Source: Mactra quadrangularis
Taxonomy: Eukaryota; Mollusca; Bivalvia; Venerida; Mactridae
Assembly (NCBI GenBank): GCA_025267735.1
Contig: CM046307.1
Location: 56,787,395-56,851,394 of the forward strand
Direction of reading: 5' to 3'
DNA length: 64,000 bases
Each line of letters opens with the position of its first letter. The first letter of the stretch is position 1. Under the pieces are notes generated by a model. The model did no database searches and was not told the DNA's origin. It saw nothing but the letters and a program-made list of their open reading frames with translations. This document shows, in pieces, positions 22,141-32,516 of the stretch. Both the position numbers and the translations under genes were made by a program.

Positions 22141-22510
22141 TCAAAACATGGTTGACCATGTTTCAAACATGGTCAACCATGTTTTTAATACATGGTTGAC
22201 CATGTTTTGACCATGAATAATCCATGGTCGACCATGTTTCATGCCGTGGTTTATTGCCGCCCTGGTGACCATGGTCGACCATGTTCTTTTATAGACCATG
22301 GTCAAACTTGTTTCATGGTCTTGTAAAATGACCATGGTCAACCATGTTTCATCGTCCATGTGGTTTATTGCCGCCCTAGTAACATGGTCAACCATGGTTT
22401 GACCATGTTCTTAAATTCCTGAAAATAACCATGGTCAACCATGTTTCATTTTCTACATTGGTTATTGCCAGCCTTGTGAACATGGTCAACCATGGTCAAC
22501 CATGTTTCAC
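22141..22510. repeat. Cluster of CATGGTCAACCATG palindromes
   Basis: Well over ten overlapping or closely spaced variants of CATGGTCAACCATG occur in 370 bases, interleaved with GGTTTATTGCCGCCCT(G/A)GT repeated twice (near 22249 and 22370). The motif can pair with itself and with the second cluster at the right end. It creates an 84-residue spurious frame. Confidence 0.85.
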
Positions 22511-23224
22511 AGTACTGGTTATACCCAGAAAATTTTTTGGACTCATCTCTATAAGCCTCTGGCTTTTGACACAAATGAGCTTAAGTAACACATCTAAAAT
22601 CAAGTAAATTAGGACATAAACCAACAAACAACGGCTAGGCAGAGACCATTGTCTGATCCTCCTTTACAAGATCTAGATCAAGTAGTAGACATTATACTTC
22701 CCCAACCATGCCCCTCACTACAGCCCTCTGTATCCGGCCCTGGCAAGTAATGCAAAATAAAAATATAAAAGCAAACACTGTAACTATTGAAAATTTAAAA
22801 CACATACAGAGTCATAAGAACAGTTTAAACATTAAAGCAATATGGTTATCCAAAAATTGTTATCCGAAATATGTACACTTATGCTTACTTGTTTTCATCA
22901 TTTTTGTCATGCTGCAGATTTTCTCAACCAAATATAAGATAACCAAATTGTCTTTGCATCTTTTATAAGTTGATTATGACAATAGATGCCTAAATAACAA
23001 CTCAACTTTTAGTAAAAATCTTCTTTTTTGAAATTGGCGGTAAAGCACTTTCAGCCATCTTTGAATTCACAAGTTTAGTTTAAAAACCAGTACCTGGTAT
23101 ATTCATTAAGTTAATACACAGTAGTCTCCCCTGAATTTAGGAATAACGAAACTTTAGGCCTCCCGAAGATAACTCAAGATAGGATGTACCTAGGTTCTAA
23201 AATTTTATATTTGGATAGCCCTTG

Positions 23225-23345
23225 GGTAGAGGAGCTTCACTATTGATTTTGAGACCCCAGGGTCAAAGGTCAAGGTCACTGGGATGTGAAATATGAAAAC
23301 CTTGTCCAAACAATAACTCCAGAATTACTGAACCTAGCTTCACCA
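23225..23345. repeat. GGTCAAAGGTCAAGGTCACT-type dispersed repeat
   Basis: The run GAGACCCCAGGGTCAAAGGTCAAGGTCACTG followed by CCTTGTCCAAACAATAACTC is a sequence style I know as abundant in bivalve genomes. It lies inside the 22.1-24.2 kb element, so it was either carried by it or inserted later. Confidence 0.4.
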
Positions 23346-23430
23346 AATTTTATGTATTTATTATCTGTTTTGAAGTGAAAAACTGTAAATTGTTTTATGT
23401 CAAATATGTGAAATATTTATAGTCTACAGT

Positions 23431-24021
23431 GACTTATTGTCTAGAAATAACTGTTGACCTTGAATCATGGTGTGACAAAGACACATGACCATGAATCATT
23501 GTCAGTCAAGAACAATACATAAAGTGTACACAATTGCATGCTAAACTGCATAGAAATCTAAATTATTGCATTTAAAGTAAGAGACATACACTAGTGTTAC
23601 AATGCAATGTTCATCATCAAATGAGTTGACTTATTGTCTAGAAATAACTGTTGACCTTGAATCATGGTGTGACAAAGACACATGACCATGAATCATTGTC
23701 AGTCAAGAACAATACATAAAGTGTACACAATTGCATGCTAAACTGCATAGAAATCTAAATTATTGCATTTAAAGTAAAAGACATACACTAGTGTTACAAT
23801 GCAATGTTCATCATCAAATGAGTTGACTTATTGTCTAGAAATAACTATTGACCTTGAATCATGGTGTGACAAAGACACATGACCATGAATCATTGTCAGT
23901 CAAGAACAATACATAAAGTGTACACAATTGCATGCTAAACTGCATAGAAATCTAAATTATTGCATTTAAAGTAAGAGACATACACTAGTGTTACAATGCA
24001 ATGCTCATCATCAAATGAGTT
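23431..24021. repeat. 197-bp tandem triplication
   Basis: Three head-to-tail copies begin GACTTATTGTCTAGAAATAA at 23431, 23628 and 23825. The array is exactly 3 x 197 bp, and the copies differ at only a few bases (for example CTGTTGACC versus CTATTGACC, GTAAGAG versus GTAAAAG). Such uniformity implies recent duplication or homogenisation inside the transposon. Confidence 0.93.
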
Positions 24022-24724
24022 AAAAGTTGTATGATTGACTGTGTTTCATGGTCTAGAAAACATGATATTTTAACACAGTCAGACCAAAGTCAAATCATAG
24101 TCAATCATGGTCATAATTGACCAGAGTCAAAGTCTGACAAACAACATAGTCAACCATGTTTTGACCATGGTCAACCATGGTCAAACTTGATTCATGGTTA
24201 ACATTTCACAGGGGAATTATGTTTGGTTACTATTTATTGTGGTTTTCAAATATATTAATGACTTTAATTTAGCATTAGGTGTGATCTACCTTAGACTAAT
24301 CTGTGATTTCATGAGAATTTCCAGCTAGTGTTTAGTTGCTCTCTAGAATATTCAAAATAGTTGAGAAAAAAAACCGCAATGACAATAACAGTTTTCATGG
24401 CATCTGTATTGATTTGTGCTCAATCCTCCTGCAAGAGTCCTTTCCTATAAATCTTGTTATGACCTTAGCTGAACTTTTAACTTTAATTGTGACTCTGTTT
24501 CAGTAAGTTATTGAATATTTTTTTTAATTGTTGAATTATTAAGTGACTATATGGGGTTATGGTTTGTTTGATAACACATCACCTAGGAACAACAGATAAG
24601 TCATGTTTTCCTGCTGTTTAAGTCTTGAGTCATATAAGGTACATAATCTGTAGGTCAGTAGCTTTTTTCTTAATCAATCAATTGACATTTTCAATCTTTT
24701 AACATTTTGGTTTTTAGTTTTTAT

Positions 24725-24762
24725 CAAGGACCCTATATTCATATATTCATATAGGGTCCTTG
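24725..24762. repeat. Perfect 14-bp hairpin CAAGGACCCTATAT
   Basis: Arms at 24725-24738 and 24749-24762 are exact inverted repeats around a ten-base loop. Directly after comes a T-run. The structure is terminator-like but in an animal context is better read as the end of a small dispersed repeat. Confidence 0.75.
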
Positions 24763-25294
24763 TTTTTTATTGATTCTCTTCCCCACCTGCTGTGTGAATG
24801 TCTTCTAGACATTATATCAAAGTCAGATAGATCCCTTTGGAATTGGGAGTAGGCAACTTCAAAAAGTGAATTTCTTGTGTTGTCTTTAATAAAAGTTAGA
24901 CATGAAGATTTCCTGTTTTGAGTGTGATAGTTATTTGATACTGTCACTTGAGTGGTCAAGTTTTTACCTTAAGGTTTGAAAAATGATAAATCCATGGGTC
25001 ATTGAGGGATTTCTGCTAGAATGTTTCAACCTCAGACTATATTCAAATAATGACCCCATTGATATTAAAATGCTGGTGTTGGGTCAATTTTCAAAATTTC
25101 TACATTTTTTTTCCATTTAGTAATTATAATAGAAAAATCAGTGAAAATGATGGGCTTATTACCAGTGCATGGCAGACATAATTGAGAAATGTTCATGTTT
25201 TGCATGCATGAAGCAATTGAGATGCAGAAATTATCTAATTAAAGTATTATATTACTACATGCATGAATCATTGCCTATTAATAGCAAGTTCCAA

Positions 25295-25670
25295 GTTGAA
25301 TACTCAATATCATTGAAACCTTTACTGTTAGTCTATTGTGAGTAGGGACACTTAAAGACTGCATGAAGCTTTTGTTATATTTTGCAGTTTCTGTTGCTTG
25401 AGAATAGTGAGTTGAATACTCAGTTTCTTTGAGACAAATACTGAATCATGATAATTGAATCCTTAAAGTTTTAAACTATTTGTGTTGAATACTCAATGTC
25501 ATTGAATCCTTTACTGTTCATCTGCTGTGAGTATTCACAGTTCAAAACTGCATGAAGCTTTGTTATATTTTGCAGTTTCTGTTGTTTGTGCATTGTGAGT
25601 TGAATACTCAGTTTCTTTGAGGCAAGAACTGATCAATATCATCAAATCTTTTAACTATTTGTGGATTGCA
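25295..25670. repeat. Two-copy degenerate repeat, period ~189 bp
   Basis: GTTGAATACTCAAT(A/G)TCATTGAA occurs at 25295 and 25484. Each is followed by CTTTACTGTT, CTGCATGAAGCTTT, GTTATATTTTGCAGTTTCTG and GTGAGTTGAATACTCAGTTT. A weaker third copy may begin near 25630. Confidence 0.8.
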
Positions 25671-25780
25671 AGTCCAATACATGTTAAAGACATCATGAGG
25701 CTTCGTTGCATTTTGTTTGATATTAAGAACGCCAATCCCCTAACTGAAATCCTACAAGTGGCTTCATAATCAACGAGTCG

Positions 25781-25860
25781 GTGCAAATTTTAAACTAGTC
25801 TAAAAACACCAAATTAAAGAGGAACATAGACTAGTTTTGCACTGTTTTGCACTGTTTTGC
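25781..25860. repeat. Palindromic GCAAAACTAG-family unit
   Basis: An ACTAGTC / GACTAGT inverted pair (near 25794 and 25829) with GTTTTGCACT on the right edge repeated twice more. It resembles the units at 55.38, 56.63 and 61.85 kb. Confidence 0.5.
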
Positions 25861-28022
25861 CTATTGATAATATTATTGTATTAGTGCATAGTATTATTAT
25901 ATTTCGTTGCAGTTTATAATGATTTATTGATTTGTGGCTTTGTCTGGAATTGGTAGAATATTTTGTCTCCCTCTCCGAGAACTCCTGATTGTATTCAAAG
26001 TAGTATCTGTATTGTAAAGATCTATTTAATTGGATCAGATCTTGGCACTACTAAGTCCTCCTAACAATACATAATCATACAATAGACAATTTCTAAACAA
26101 TATCAATATTTAATGGCTGTTGTTATATTTGACGTCCTTGTAGAGTTCCTATGTTTCTAACAATAACTTGCAGACTGATTGTCTGCCAGTGTCTTATGGT
26201 TGTATATCGATGATTTAGTGCAAACGTTATCCTAATTTATTAACTTGCAGTTACAATGTAGACTTGTCTCAGTTGACCCATTGATATCTTATATTTCAAA
26301 GTCCTGGGGTTGTTTTGCATATCAAAATTACTTTTTTAATCCTTTTTCAACATTGTTTTCAATTTGTATTTTAATAAATAAATCTGAGGGGTTTGTGCTC
26401 TGCCCCTCCCCCTAAGCGTTGGTAGAAGTTGCTGAGCTGTGGTATGGAGTGGTAAGTCCATGCAAGTGAAACAAAAATCATTATGCCCCTTAGTTATAAA
26501 ATTGATATAGGTCATTTAAGAAGACCTGAGACAGAACTGAAGCAAAATACTCAATGCAAACAATGCCTCACATTATCCTGATTAGGCTATTGTAATTGTA
26601 TAGAATTCTCCATCATCAACTTAGCATCAATGTGTTAATTACCTGAATTGGTCTTTGAATGAGTTTAATGATGGAAAAAAGGTTATAGAGAGGTTTTATT
26701 ATTGATTTTGAATTATATTCAACAATTAACGGTCTACAGAATCTGACTTAACTAGATTGCTTAATCAGCTTTAGGCTTGATCCTGTTGCCATCTGCTCCT
26801 TTGTACATGTAGCTTGACTAGATTTTTTTTGAATTTTTCATGGGTGAACAATTACAGGACTGAGTCTAAAGTGTAGGATTTTGTGGAGCTGAGGTAGGAT
26901 ATTTTATACTTGTACTAATGTAAAGATTGCTGAAATCATAAAATTCAAGATTTAAAAACAATGAAACTTTAAAGAGTATATTATGTCTATACAATTTTTA
27001 TTGTTTCATTGACTATGTTACAATAATACTTTATGGAATATATGTGACTTAATCTGTAAGTGATAGACATATACCCTTTGAGCTAGTATAACTTTATTAT
27101 TTAAGAAGATATTGCTCCTTATGGCTTACTAGTAACTCACAATCTAATGCTTTCTTCAGCTCTAATGGGCCATCTTTAATAGATGAACAGGGCATTGTTA
27201 AAAAATAAATGAAGGGAAATCTCTCTGCTTCAAAACTACCAAACAGTTCATTTTTCTAACTAATAGAGCCCTGACCTAAGACAAGGTCTGACTACTGTAT
27301 GATGGATAATTTCCACAGAGATTTCATTTTCTCTATATTTGCCAGTAACAACTGTATCCTGAATTCAAAACACCATTATTTATCAGTATGAATACAGATT
27401 ATCGTCTTGTAATGATTATTTGTATCCGCAAAGTCCAAACAAAGTAAAAATCCGTAGAAAACGTAGAAAATTACACACCCCTCCAAATTTAAGTGCTATA
27501 CAGAATTGTATCCACTATTCTTTTAATGTTTTTGCCTAATGGTTAATCATAATTGGCTCACTTTGACAAGAAAACTTCTTTTTCTGAGATTGTTCCTGAT
27601 TGGTCTCACCTCTTTATTGGATTTAGTTTGGGCATTTAATTCTAGTTGTGAATCAGTTTTCACACCTTATCATCTCTTGTTACACTTGGCCAGATTTAGG
27701 GGTTTGTATCATTTCTGCCATAATGAATTTATTCATGAAGTTCTTTTCTGAGAATTTTCTATTTTTGTGTCTTTAATTGTTTTTATGTGAAATTTGTCCT
27801 TCATTGAATGTAACATAATGTCTCTTAAAATTGTCAAGCTTACTTGATTTAAAAAAAAGGAAAAACACATAGTACCACATTTGATTTTTTTCTTATTTAG
27901 TGGTTGTTTTGAATTTGTCTTATGACTTGGCCTAGATGAGTATGAGGACCTTTAATCTCAAGAGGGCAAGAGCTTTAGATTCCCAAAGGAGCATAGTTTT
28001 GTGGAGCTGGGTCATGAATCTC

Positions 28023-28026
28023 TGGC

Positions 28027-28082
<56 letters not shown>
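28023..28082 (-). repeat. (TTA)n 3' tail of the LINE
   Basis: About 19-20 uninterrupted AAT/TTA trinucleotides directly after the AATAAA-containing 3' UTR. It produces spurious poly-Ile frames on both strands. The decayed copy at 2106-2130 shows the same tail position. Confidence 0.93.
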
Positions 28083-28084
<2 letters not shown>

Positions 28085-28389
28085 GACTTTATTTATTGTG
28101 GATAACATATTTGGTGAAAACCAATTTTCAATATGGTCCACACAGATATTTACAGTGTACATACATAATAATAATAGCAAAGAGAAACAAAAGTTTAGAT
28201 TCATTATTATACATACTGAAATTGATAGGCAAATTAAGAGTTTGAATATATAAACATACATGAAACGTAATTAAGTATCATAAAAGGAGACAGTTCATGA
28301 AATATGTGAATTTGTCATTTAAATTGACATGATAATTTTAAACTAATGTGGTATATACAAACATTTTTTAATGATAAAATAACATATAT

Positions 28390-31300
28390 TTACATAGCAC
28401 AACCAGAGTACTTCCACCTAAGATAGTTAGTCTTAAACTTACTAAGAGAATCTGACTTTCGAACATATAAAGGAATTGAATTCCAAATCACAGGGCCAGA
28501 ATAACTGAGGGATTTACAAAAAAATTCTAGTTTAGGTTTTGGGACAGAAATTATTTCTTGGTCATGAGATCTAAGAGTATGGCCATGATTGGGGTTTTGA
28601 GAGTGAAACAAGGAGCATAAATAATCTGGACCACTATTATTCAGGGATTTAAACATAAGTATTGCTTTTTTGTAAATGATTCTATCTGGGAAAAGCATCC
28701 ATTTAAGTTCCTTAAAGAGGTCAGCTGAGGGAGTTGTTAAATCTTGATCTAAAATAATTCTTGCTGCCCTTTTTTGAAATTTGATAACAGTATCTAATAG
28801 TTCAGTACTGCAGTTTCCCCAAATAGTGCAACAGTAGTCTAGATGGGGCAGAATATAAGCATTGAAAAATAATTTACGGGAGTGAATACTTAGAAAAGTT
28901 TTAATACGTAGTAGAAGGTATAAATTAATATTACATACTTTAAGTGTTTTTTCAACTTGAAACTTCCAGTTAAGATTATGGTCAACATTTACTCCTAACA
29001 GCTTTTCAGTAGTAGAGTACATCAAATTCTGGTCTTTCAATTGTAAAGGATTTATATTTGTGTGAGCTAAAACTCTATTATTATTTGCAGATGTGGATAT
29101 GAACATTGCCTTAGTTTTAGACACATTTGGTAGCATGGAATTTTGTTCACACCATTTAGAAACGATATCAATATTTGTTTGAAGTTCATTATGTACTTCA
29201 CTTAGGGTTTTACCTTTTGCAGACAAAGTTGTATCATCAGCAAACATATCAACATTAGAGTGTTGTATATGTAGCGGTAAATCATTTATATATAAAATGA
29301 ATAGTATTGGGCCAAGAACTGAGCCTTGGGGGACTCCCGCTGTTATTTCTTGGGCATCAGATAAACTTCCTGATACACAAACTTTTTGGGTGCGATTAGT
29401 TAAGTATGACTTAAACCATTCAATTGTGGAGTTGCTGAAGTGGTAGAGTTTAAGTTTACTTAAAAGTAGTGAATGATTAACAAGATCAAAAGCTTTGGTC
29501 AGGTCTAGAAATATTGTTCCTACATAGTTCTTGTCATTGATTGATGTAATCCAGTCATCTATAATAGAGGTAAGGGCTGTCTCACATGAATGATTTGGGC
29601 GAAACCCAGATTGTTTTGAATGAAGAAGTTTATTTTCTTCTAAAAATGTTTGCACATAACTTGATACATGTTTTTCAAAGATTTTGGATAAAACTGGCAA
29701 TACAGATATTGGCCTGTAGTTATTTTTATCAGATTTTGAACCTTTTTTAAAGATAGGAGTTATTTTTGCTTCTTTAAATTTAGAGGGGAATTTACATCTA
29801 ATGATACTGAGATTAATTATTTTAGTTAGGGGTTTTGCTATGACAGTAGAACTAACTTTAAGAATTTTAGGACCAATATCATCTAGACCTGTAGATTTGG
29901 TGTCATCCAAAGCTTTTAGTTCTTTAATAATAACATTTTCTGTAACTAAAGGTATATCAAAAATCTCTTGATCAATTTTACTATCAACAAAATGTTTGAC
30001 AATTTCTTCACTAGCTTGATCTAGGCATTGTGGTGGATCAGGAACCATTTTAAATATATTAGCAAAAAATGAATTAAAAGTTTGTGCTGTGGTAAAAGGA
30101 TCTAAAATTGGGTTTCCATGATCATCATTAATGAAATTAGTTTGATGATTTGTTTCTTTTCCTGATATTTCTTTGATGTTCTTCCATAATAATTTAGTAT
30201 TTTTCTTGCAATCATTAATTGTTTTAGAATAAAATGCCTTCTTTGATGTATAAGAAATTGTTTTAACTTTTTGTCTCCAGTATTTAAATTGATCTTCATT
30301 TCCTACTTTTTTGGCATGATTTTTTGCTCTGATTGCATCAGCTATTTCTGAGTTGAACCAATCTGGTTGTTGTTTAAATTTAACTCGTTTTAATTTCTTT
30401 GGAAGATGAAGATTCATTATATCAGTAAACAATTTAAGAAAGTAATCTAGGGCATCATCAGGATCATCATATATGTCAAGAACAGACCAGGGTTGATTTT
30501 GTAAATCCAAAACGAAAGTATCTTCATTGAAATTCTTATATGAACGATATTGGATGGTTGAATGCAAGGGGCCATTTTCAAATCTATGAGAAGATTTACG
30601 AGTAAAACATACTGGAAAATGATCACTGAATGTTAGACATGGAACTTGAATATTGACAATATTAGTTGGTTGGTTAGTATAAACATGATCTATAATAGTT
30701 GATGTTGTGGAAGTAACTCTGGTAGGCTTATCAACAAGCTGAGTTAAATTATATGATGTAATCAAATTGTTCCACGTATTTGTCAAGGGTGAAATTTTTA
30801 ACAAGTTATGATTTAGATCACCTAGTACAATAAGTTCCTTGTTCTCTGAATAGGCTTTTTCCAAACATTGTTCAAATTCAAGATTCCAGTTGATTAATGA
30901 TGATGGAGGTCTATAAACATAGCAAATTAAAAAAGATTTTTGTTTGGGAGGTTTGATTTCTATCCAGAGAGATTCTATATGAGGATTTTCTAAATCAGTC
31001 CTTTGCCAACTGGCTAAATTTGATTTGATGTAGATCATAATGCCACCACCATGTGATTTTCTATCCTTCCTGAACATTTGATAATTGTGTAGATGAAATT
31101 CGTTGTCCGAAAAGTTTTCATTCAAGAAAGTTTCACAGAGGCCAAAAATATCTATCAAAGGATGTTCATCTACAAAATTTTGGATTTCACTAAATTTAGG
31201 ATAAAGATAATGAATATTAACATGCATGAAATTTATGCCATTCTTTTTAAACAGTGGATTAAAATTTGTAGAATTTGAACTAAAAGAATTAGGTTTGTTT

Positions 31301-31611
31301 TTTAATCCATTTTCGGCATTTGAAGAATTTGATTCATTCTGTAATGTGGTGGGGGTGGATAGATCCACATTCATGGTGACATTATCTGAAAAATTCAATT
31401 GAGTTTTTGAGAATAAACTATTTGAAAAACTTGGATTGTTTGATATTGAGTCTTGTTCATCTAGGTGTGGATTTGTTTGATCAAAGCAGTGTTGATTTAC
31501 ATCCACCAGAATGGCATCATCATGGGAGGCATTTGGTGGCGAAGTTGTAATTGGTTCCTTCTTGTGTTGCCAGAAATCCTTCTGTTCTGGTGTATATAGT
31601 TTCTCCTCCAT
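28390..31611 (-). CDS. LINE ORF2: AP endonuclease and reverse transcriptase
   Basis: Intact 1073-residue ORF with an ATG start. The apurinic-type endonuclease lies at about residues 124-335: N132 in HVNIH, E160 in LCET, GDLN at 264-267, D308-H309 and SDHFPV at 329-334. This domain nicks target DNA. The RT lies at about 560-860: FLDLTKAFD 701-709, GVPQGSVLGP 759-768 and the catalytic FADD at 790-793. The C-terminal part (RAARIIL, then WNSIP near the end) is typical of CR1/Jockey-like ORF2. The first ~110 residues are Asn/Ser-rich and without a known fold. It overlaps ORF1 by 115 bases in a different frame, so expression may need reinitiation or a frameshift. All visible catalytic residues are present. 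Confidence 0.95.
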   Translation of the reverse strand: MEEKLYTPEQKDFWQHKKEPITTSPPNASHDDAILVDVNQHCFDQTNPHLDEQDSISNNPSFSNSLFSKTQLNFSDNVTMNVDLSTPTTLQNESNSSNAENGLKNKPNSFSSNSTNFNPLFKKNGINFMHVNIHYLYPKFSEIQNFVDEHPLIDIFGLCETFLNENFSDNEFHLHNYQMFRKDRKSHGGGIMIYIKSNLASWQRTDLENPHIESLWIEIKPPKQKSFLICYVYRPPSSLINWNLEFEQCLEKAYSENKELIVLGDLNHNLLKISPLTNTWNNLITSYNLTQLVDKPTRVTSTTSTIIDHVYTNQPTNIVNIQVPCLTFSDHFPVCFTRKSSHRFENGPLHSTIQYRSYKNFNEDTFVLDLQNQPWSVLDIYDDPDDALDYFLKLFTDIMNLHLPKKLKRVKFKQQPDWFNSEIADAIRAKNHAKKVGNEDQFKYWRQKVKTISYTSKKAFYSKTINDCKKNTKLLWKNIKEISGKETNHQTNFINDDHGNPILDPFTTAQTFNSFFANIFKMVPDPPQCLDQASEEIVKHFVDSKIDQEIFDIPLVTENVIIKELKALDDTKSTGLDDIGPKILKVSSTVIAKPLTKIINLSIIRCKFPSKFKEAKITPIFKKGSKSDKNNYRPISVLPVLSKIFEKHVSSYVQTFLEENKLLHSKQSGFRPNHSCETALTSIIDDWITSINDKNYVGTIFLDLTKAFDLVNHSLLLSKLKLYHFSNSTIEWFKSYLTNRTQKVCVSGSLSDAQEITAGVPQGSVLGPILFILYINDLPLHIQHSNVDMFADDTTLSAKGKTLSEVHNELQTNIDIVSKWCEQNSMLPNVSKTKAMFISTSANNNRVLAHTNINPLQLKDQNLMYSTTEKLLGVNVDHNLNWKFQVEKTLKVCNINLYLLLRIKTFLSIHSRKLFFNAYILPHLDYCCTIWGNCSTELLDTVIKFQKRAARIILDQDLTTPSADLFKELKWMLFPDRIIYKKAILMFKSLNNSGPDYLCSLFHSQNPNHGHTLRSHDQEIISVPKPKLEFFCKSLSYSGPVIWNSIPLYVRKSDSLSKFKTNYLRWKYSGCAM

Positions 31612-32513
31612 TTGAGGCTGTCCTGGCGAAAATTTCCAGCACTAGCTGTAGATTTGATGGACTTATCACAGACATTAAAAATTCCTCTTTTCATGTTTTT
31701 CACTAGAACAGAGGCGCCTAACTGAGATAGATGTACTTCATCATGATACATTGACTTGTTAACTTGTCCATCCCTCAAGAAGCTTTTAGTATTGTTCACA
31801 AAAATGTGATCATTTTCATTACAGAATTTCTCCAGAAGAGTGTTGACTTCTGAGATAGATTTTGCTGAGAGTTTATCATTTTTCTTCGGTAAGACAGAGG
31901 AGATGATAATTTTTGCTTTTTTACTGACTTTTTTAATTTCTTTTGCAAGGTCTGTATACTGAATCATTATTGAGTCACTACTGTCTGCATCTGAAATATT
32001 GTTGATGCCAGCATGCACAACAATATAGTCACATTGTGACAAGTTTTGTCTGGTATTCACTGATTCAAGGTTTTTCATAATGTCCTGTATTTTTGCTCCA
32101 GGGTGAGACTTTATTTTTGTGTTCAGATTTTCACCAGAGAACTTCTTTGGATTGATAACTTTTGTTACTGAGTCACCAAGGATGAAAATGTTTGGTCTTA
32201 TCTTTTGCTCTGAATTGGCTGATGGGTTGTGTTTATCAGTAGATTGCATTGTGGATGTATGATCTTCATTTAATGCTGGCATTTTCTCAGGGGATTTTGG
32301 TGTGCTGCTCATCTCATGATTTTTTTGATCGGATAACACATTTGAATTTGAATTACTTCTGTTGAGCGCGATGTTTTGTGTCAAGTTGCTGTTTCCTTGT
32401 TTATTTTCCTCTTTTTTTCTGTAATTTCTGATTTCACTCTGAAGCAAATAAAAATCAGTATTTGAAGGTAGATTTTCAGTTCTTTTCTGTAATAGATCTT
32501 CTATACTTTCTTT
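31497..32513 (-). CDS. LINE ORF1 with SGNH/GDSL esterase domain (5' partial)
   Basis: The frame is open from about 32513, just after an in-frame stop, to the stop at 31497. No ATG lies near its beginning; a TTG at 32447 gives 316 residues, and numbering below starts there. An SGNH-hydrolase fold is indicated by block I FILGDS (88-93), HPGA (115-118), block III HAGINN (145-150) and block V with Asp 226 and His 229 in DEVHL. Esterase-type ORF1 proteins are known from CR1-group LINEs and are thought to help RNP formation or membrane contact. The N-terminal ~85 residues are polar and low-complexity. Absence of an ATG indicates 5' truncation of the element. Confidence 0.85.
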   Translation of the reverse strand, partial: KESIEDLLQKRTENLPSNTDFYLLQSEIRNYRKKEENKQGNSNLTQNIALNRSNSNSNVLSDQKNHEMSSTPKSPEKMPALNEDHTSTMQSTDKHNPSANSEQKIRPNIFILGDSVTKVINPKKFSGENLNTKIKSHPGAKIQDIMKNLESVNTRQNLSQCDYIVVHAGINNISDADSSDSIMIQYTDLAKEIKKVSKKAKIIISSVLPKKNDKLSAKSISEVNTLLEKFCNENDHIFVNNTKSFLRDGQVNKSMYHDEVHLSQLGASVLVKNMKRGIFNVCDKSIKSTASAGNFRQDSLKWRRNYIHQNRRISGNTRRNQLQLRHQMPPMMMPFWWM

Positions 32514-32516
32514 GGA

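Larger units (their letters stand above)
22121..24214. mobile_element. Non-autonomous DNA element with palindrome-rich ends
   Basis: Perfect 13-bp inverted repeats CCCCTGTGAAATG (22121-22133) and its complement (24202-24214) bound 2094 bp. Each end is packed with CATGGTCAACCATG or the reverse complement CATGGTTGACCATG: many copies at 22146-22508 and several at 24143-24190. The interior holds a 197-bp triplication. No transposase frame is present. The flanks show at most an AA duplication, so the superfamily is unassigned. Confidence 0.72.
24215..28022. other. Non-coding stretch with minor repeats
   Basis: No gene is recognised. It holds the hairpin at 24725-24762, a 189-bp duplication at 25295-25670, and one palindromic unit at 25781-25860. 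The remainder shows no protein motif, RNA or repeat end. Confidence 0.5.
28023..32513 (-). mobile_element. Near full-length CR1/L2-group LINE, 5'-truncated
   Basis: Minus-strand order is ORF1 (esterase-type), ORF2 (endonuclease-RT), a ~310-bp 3' UTR with AATAAA (complement near 28090-28100), and a 3' end of about 19 (TTA) units at 28023-28082. Target-primed LINEs of the CR1/L2 group commonly have an SGNH-esterase ORF1 and simple-repeat 3' ends. At the 5' side the ORF1 frame stays open to an in-frame TAG at about 32514-32516 without an ATG, so the element is probably cut inside ORF1. ORF2 is fully open. Confidence 0.9.

Noticed and set aside
22141..22395. 84-residue open frame with repeated Thr-Met-Val/His
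   Set aside because: Translation of the CATGGTCAACCATG cluster; repeated palindrome, not a protein.
27932..28261. Poly-Ile open frames on both strands
   Set aside because: They read the (TTA)n tail of the LINE.
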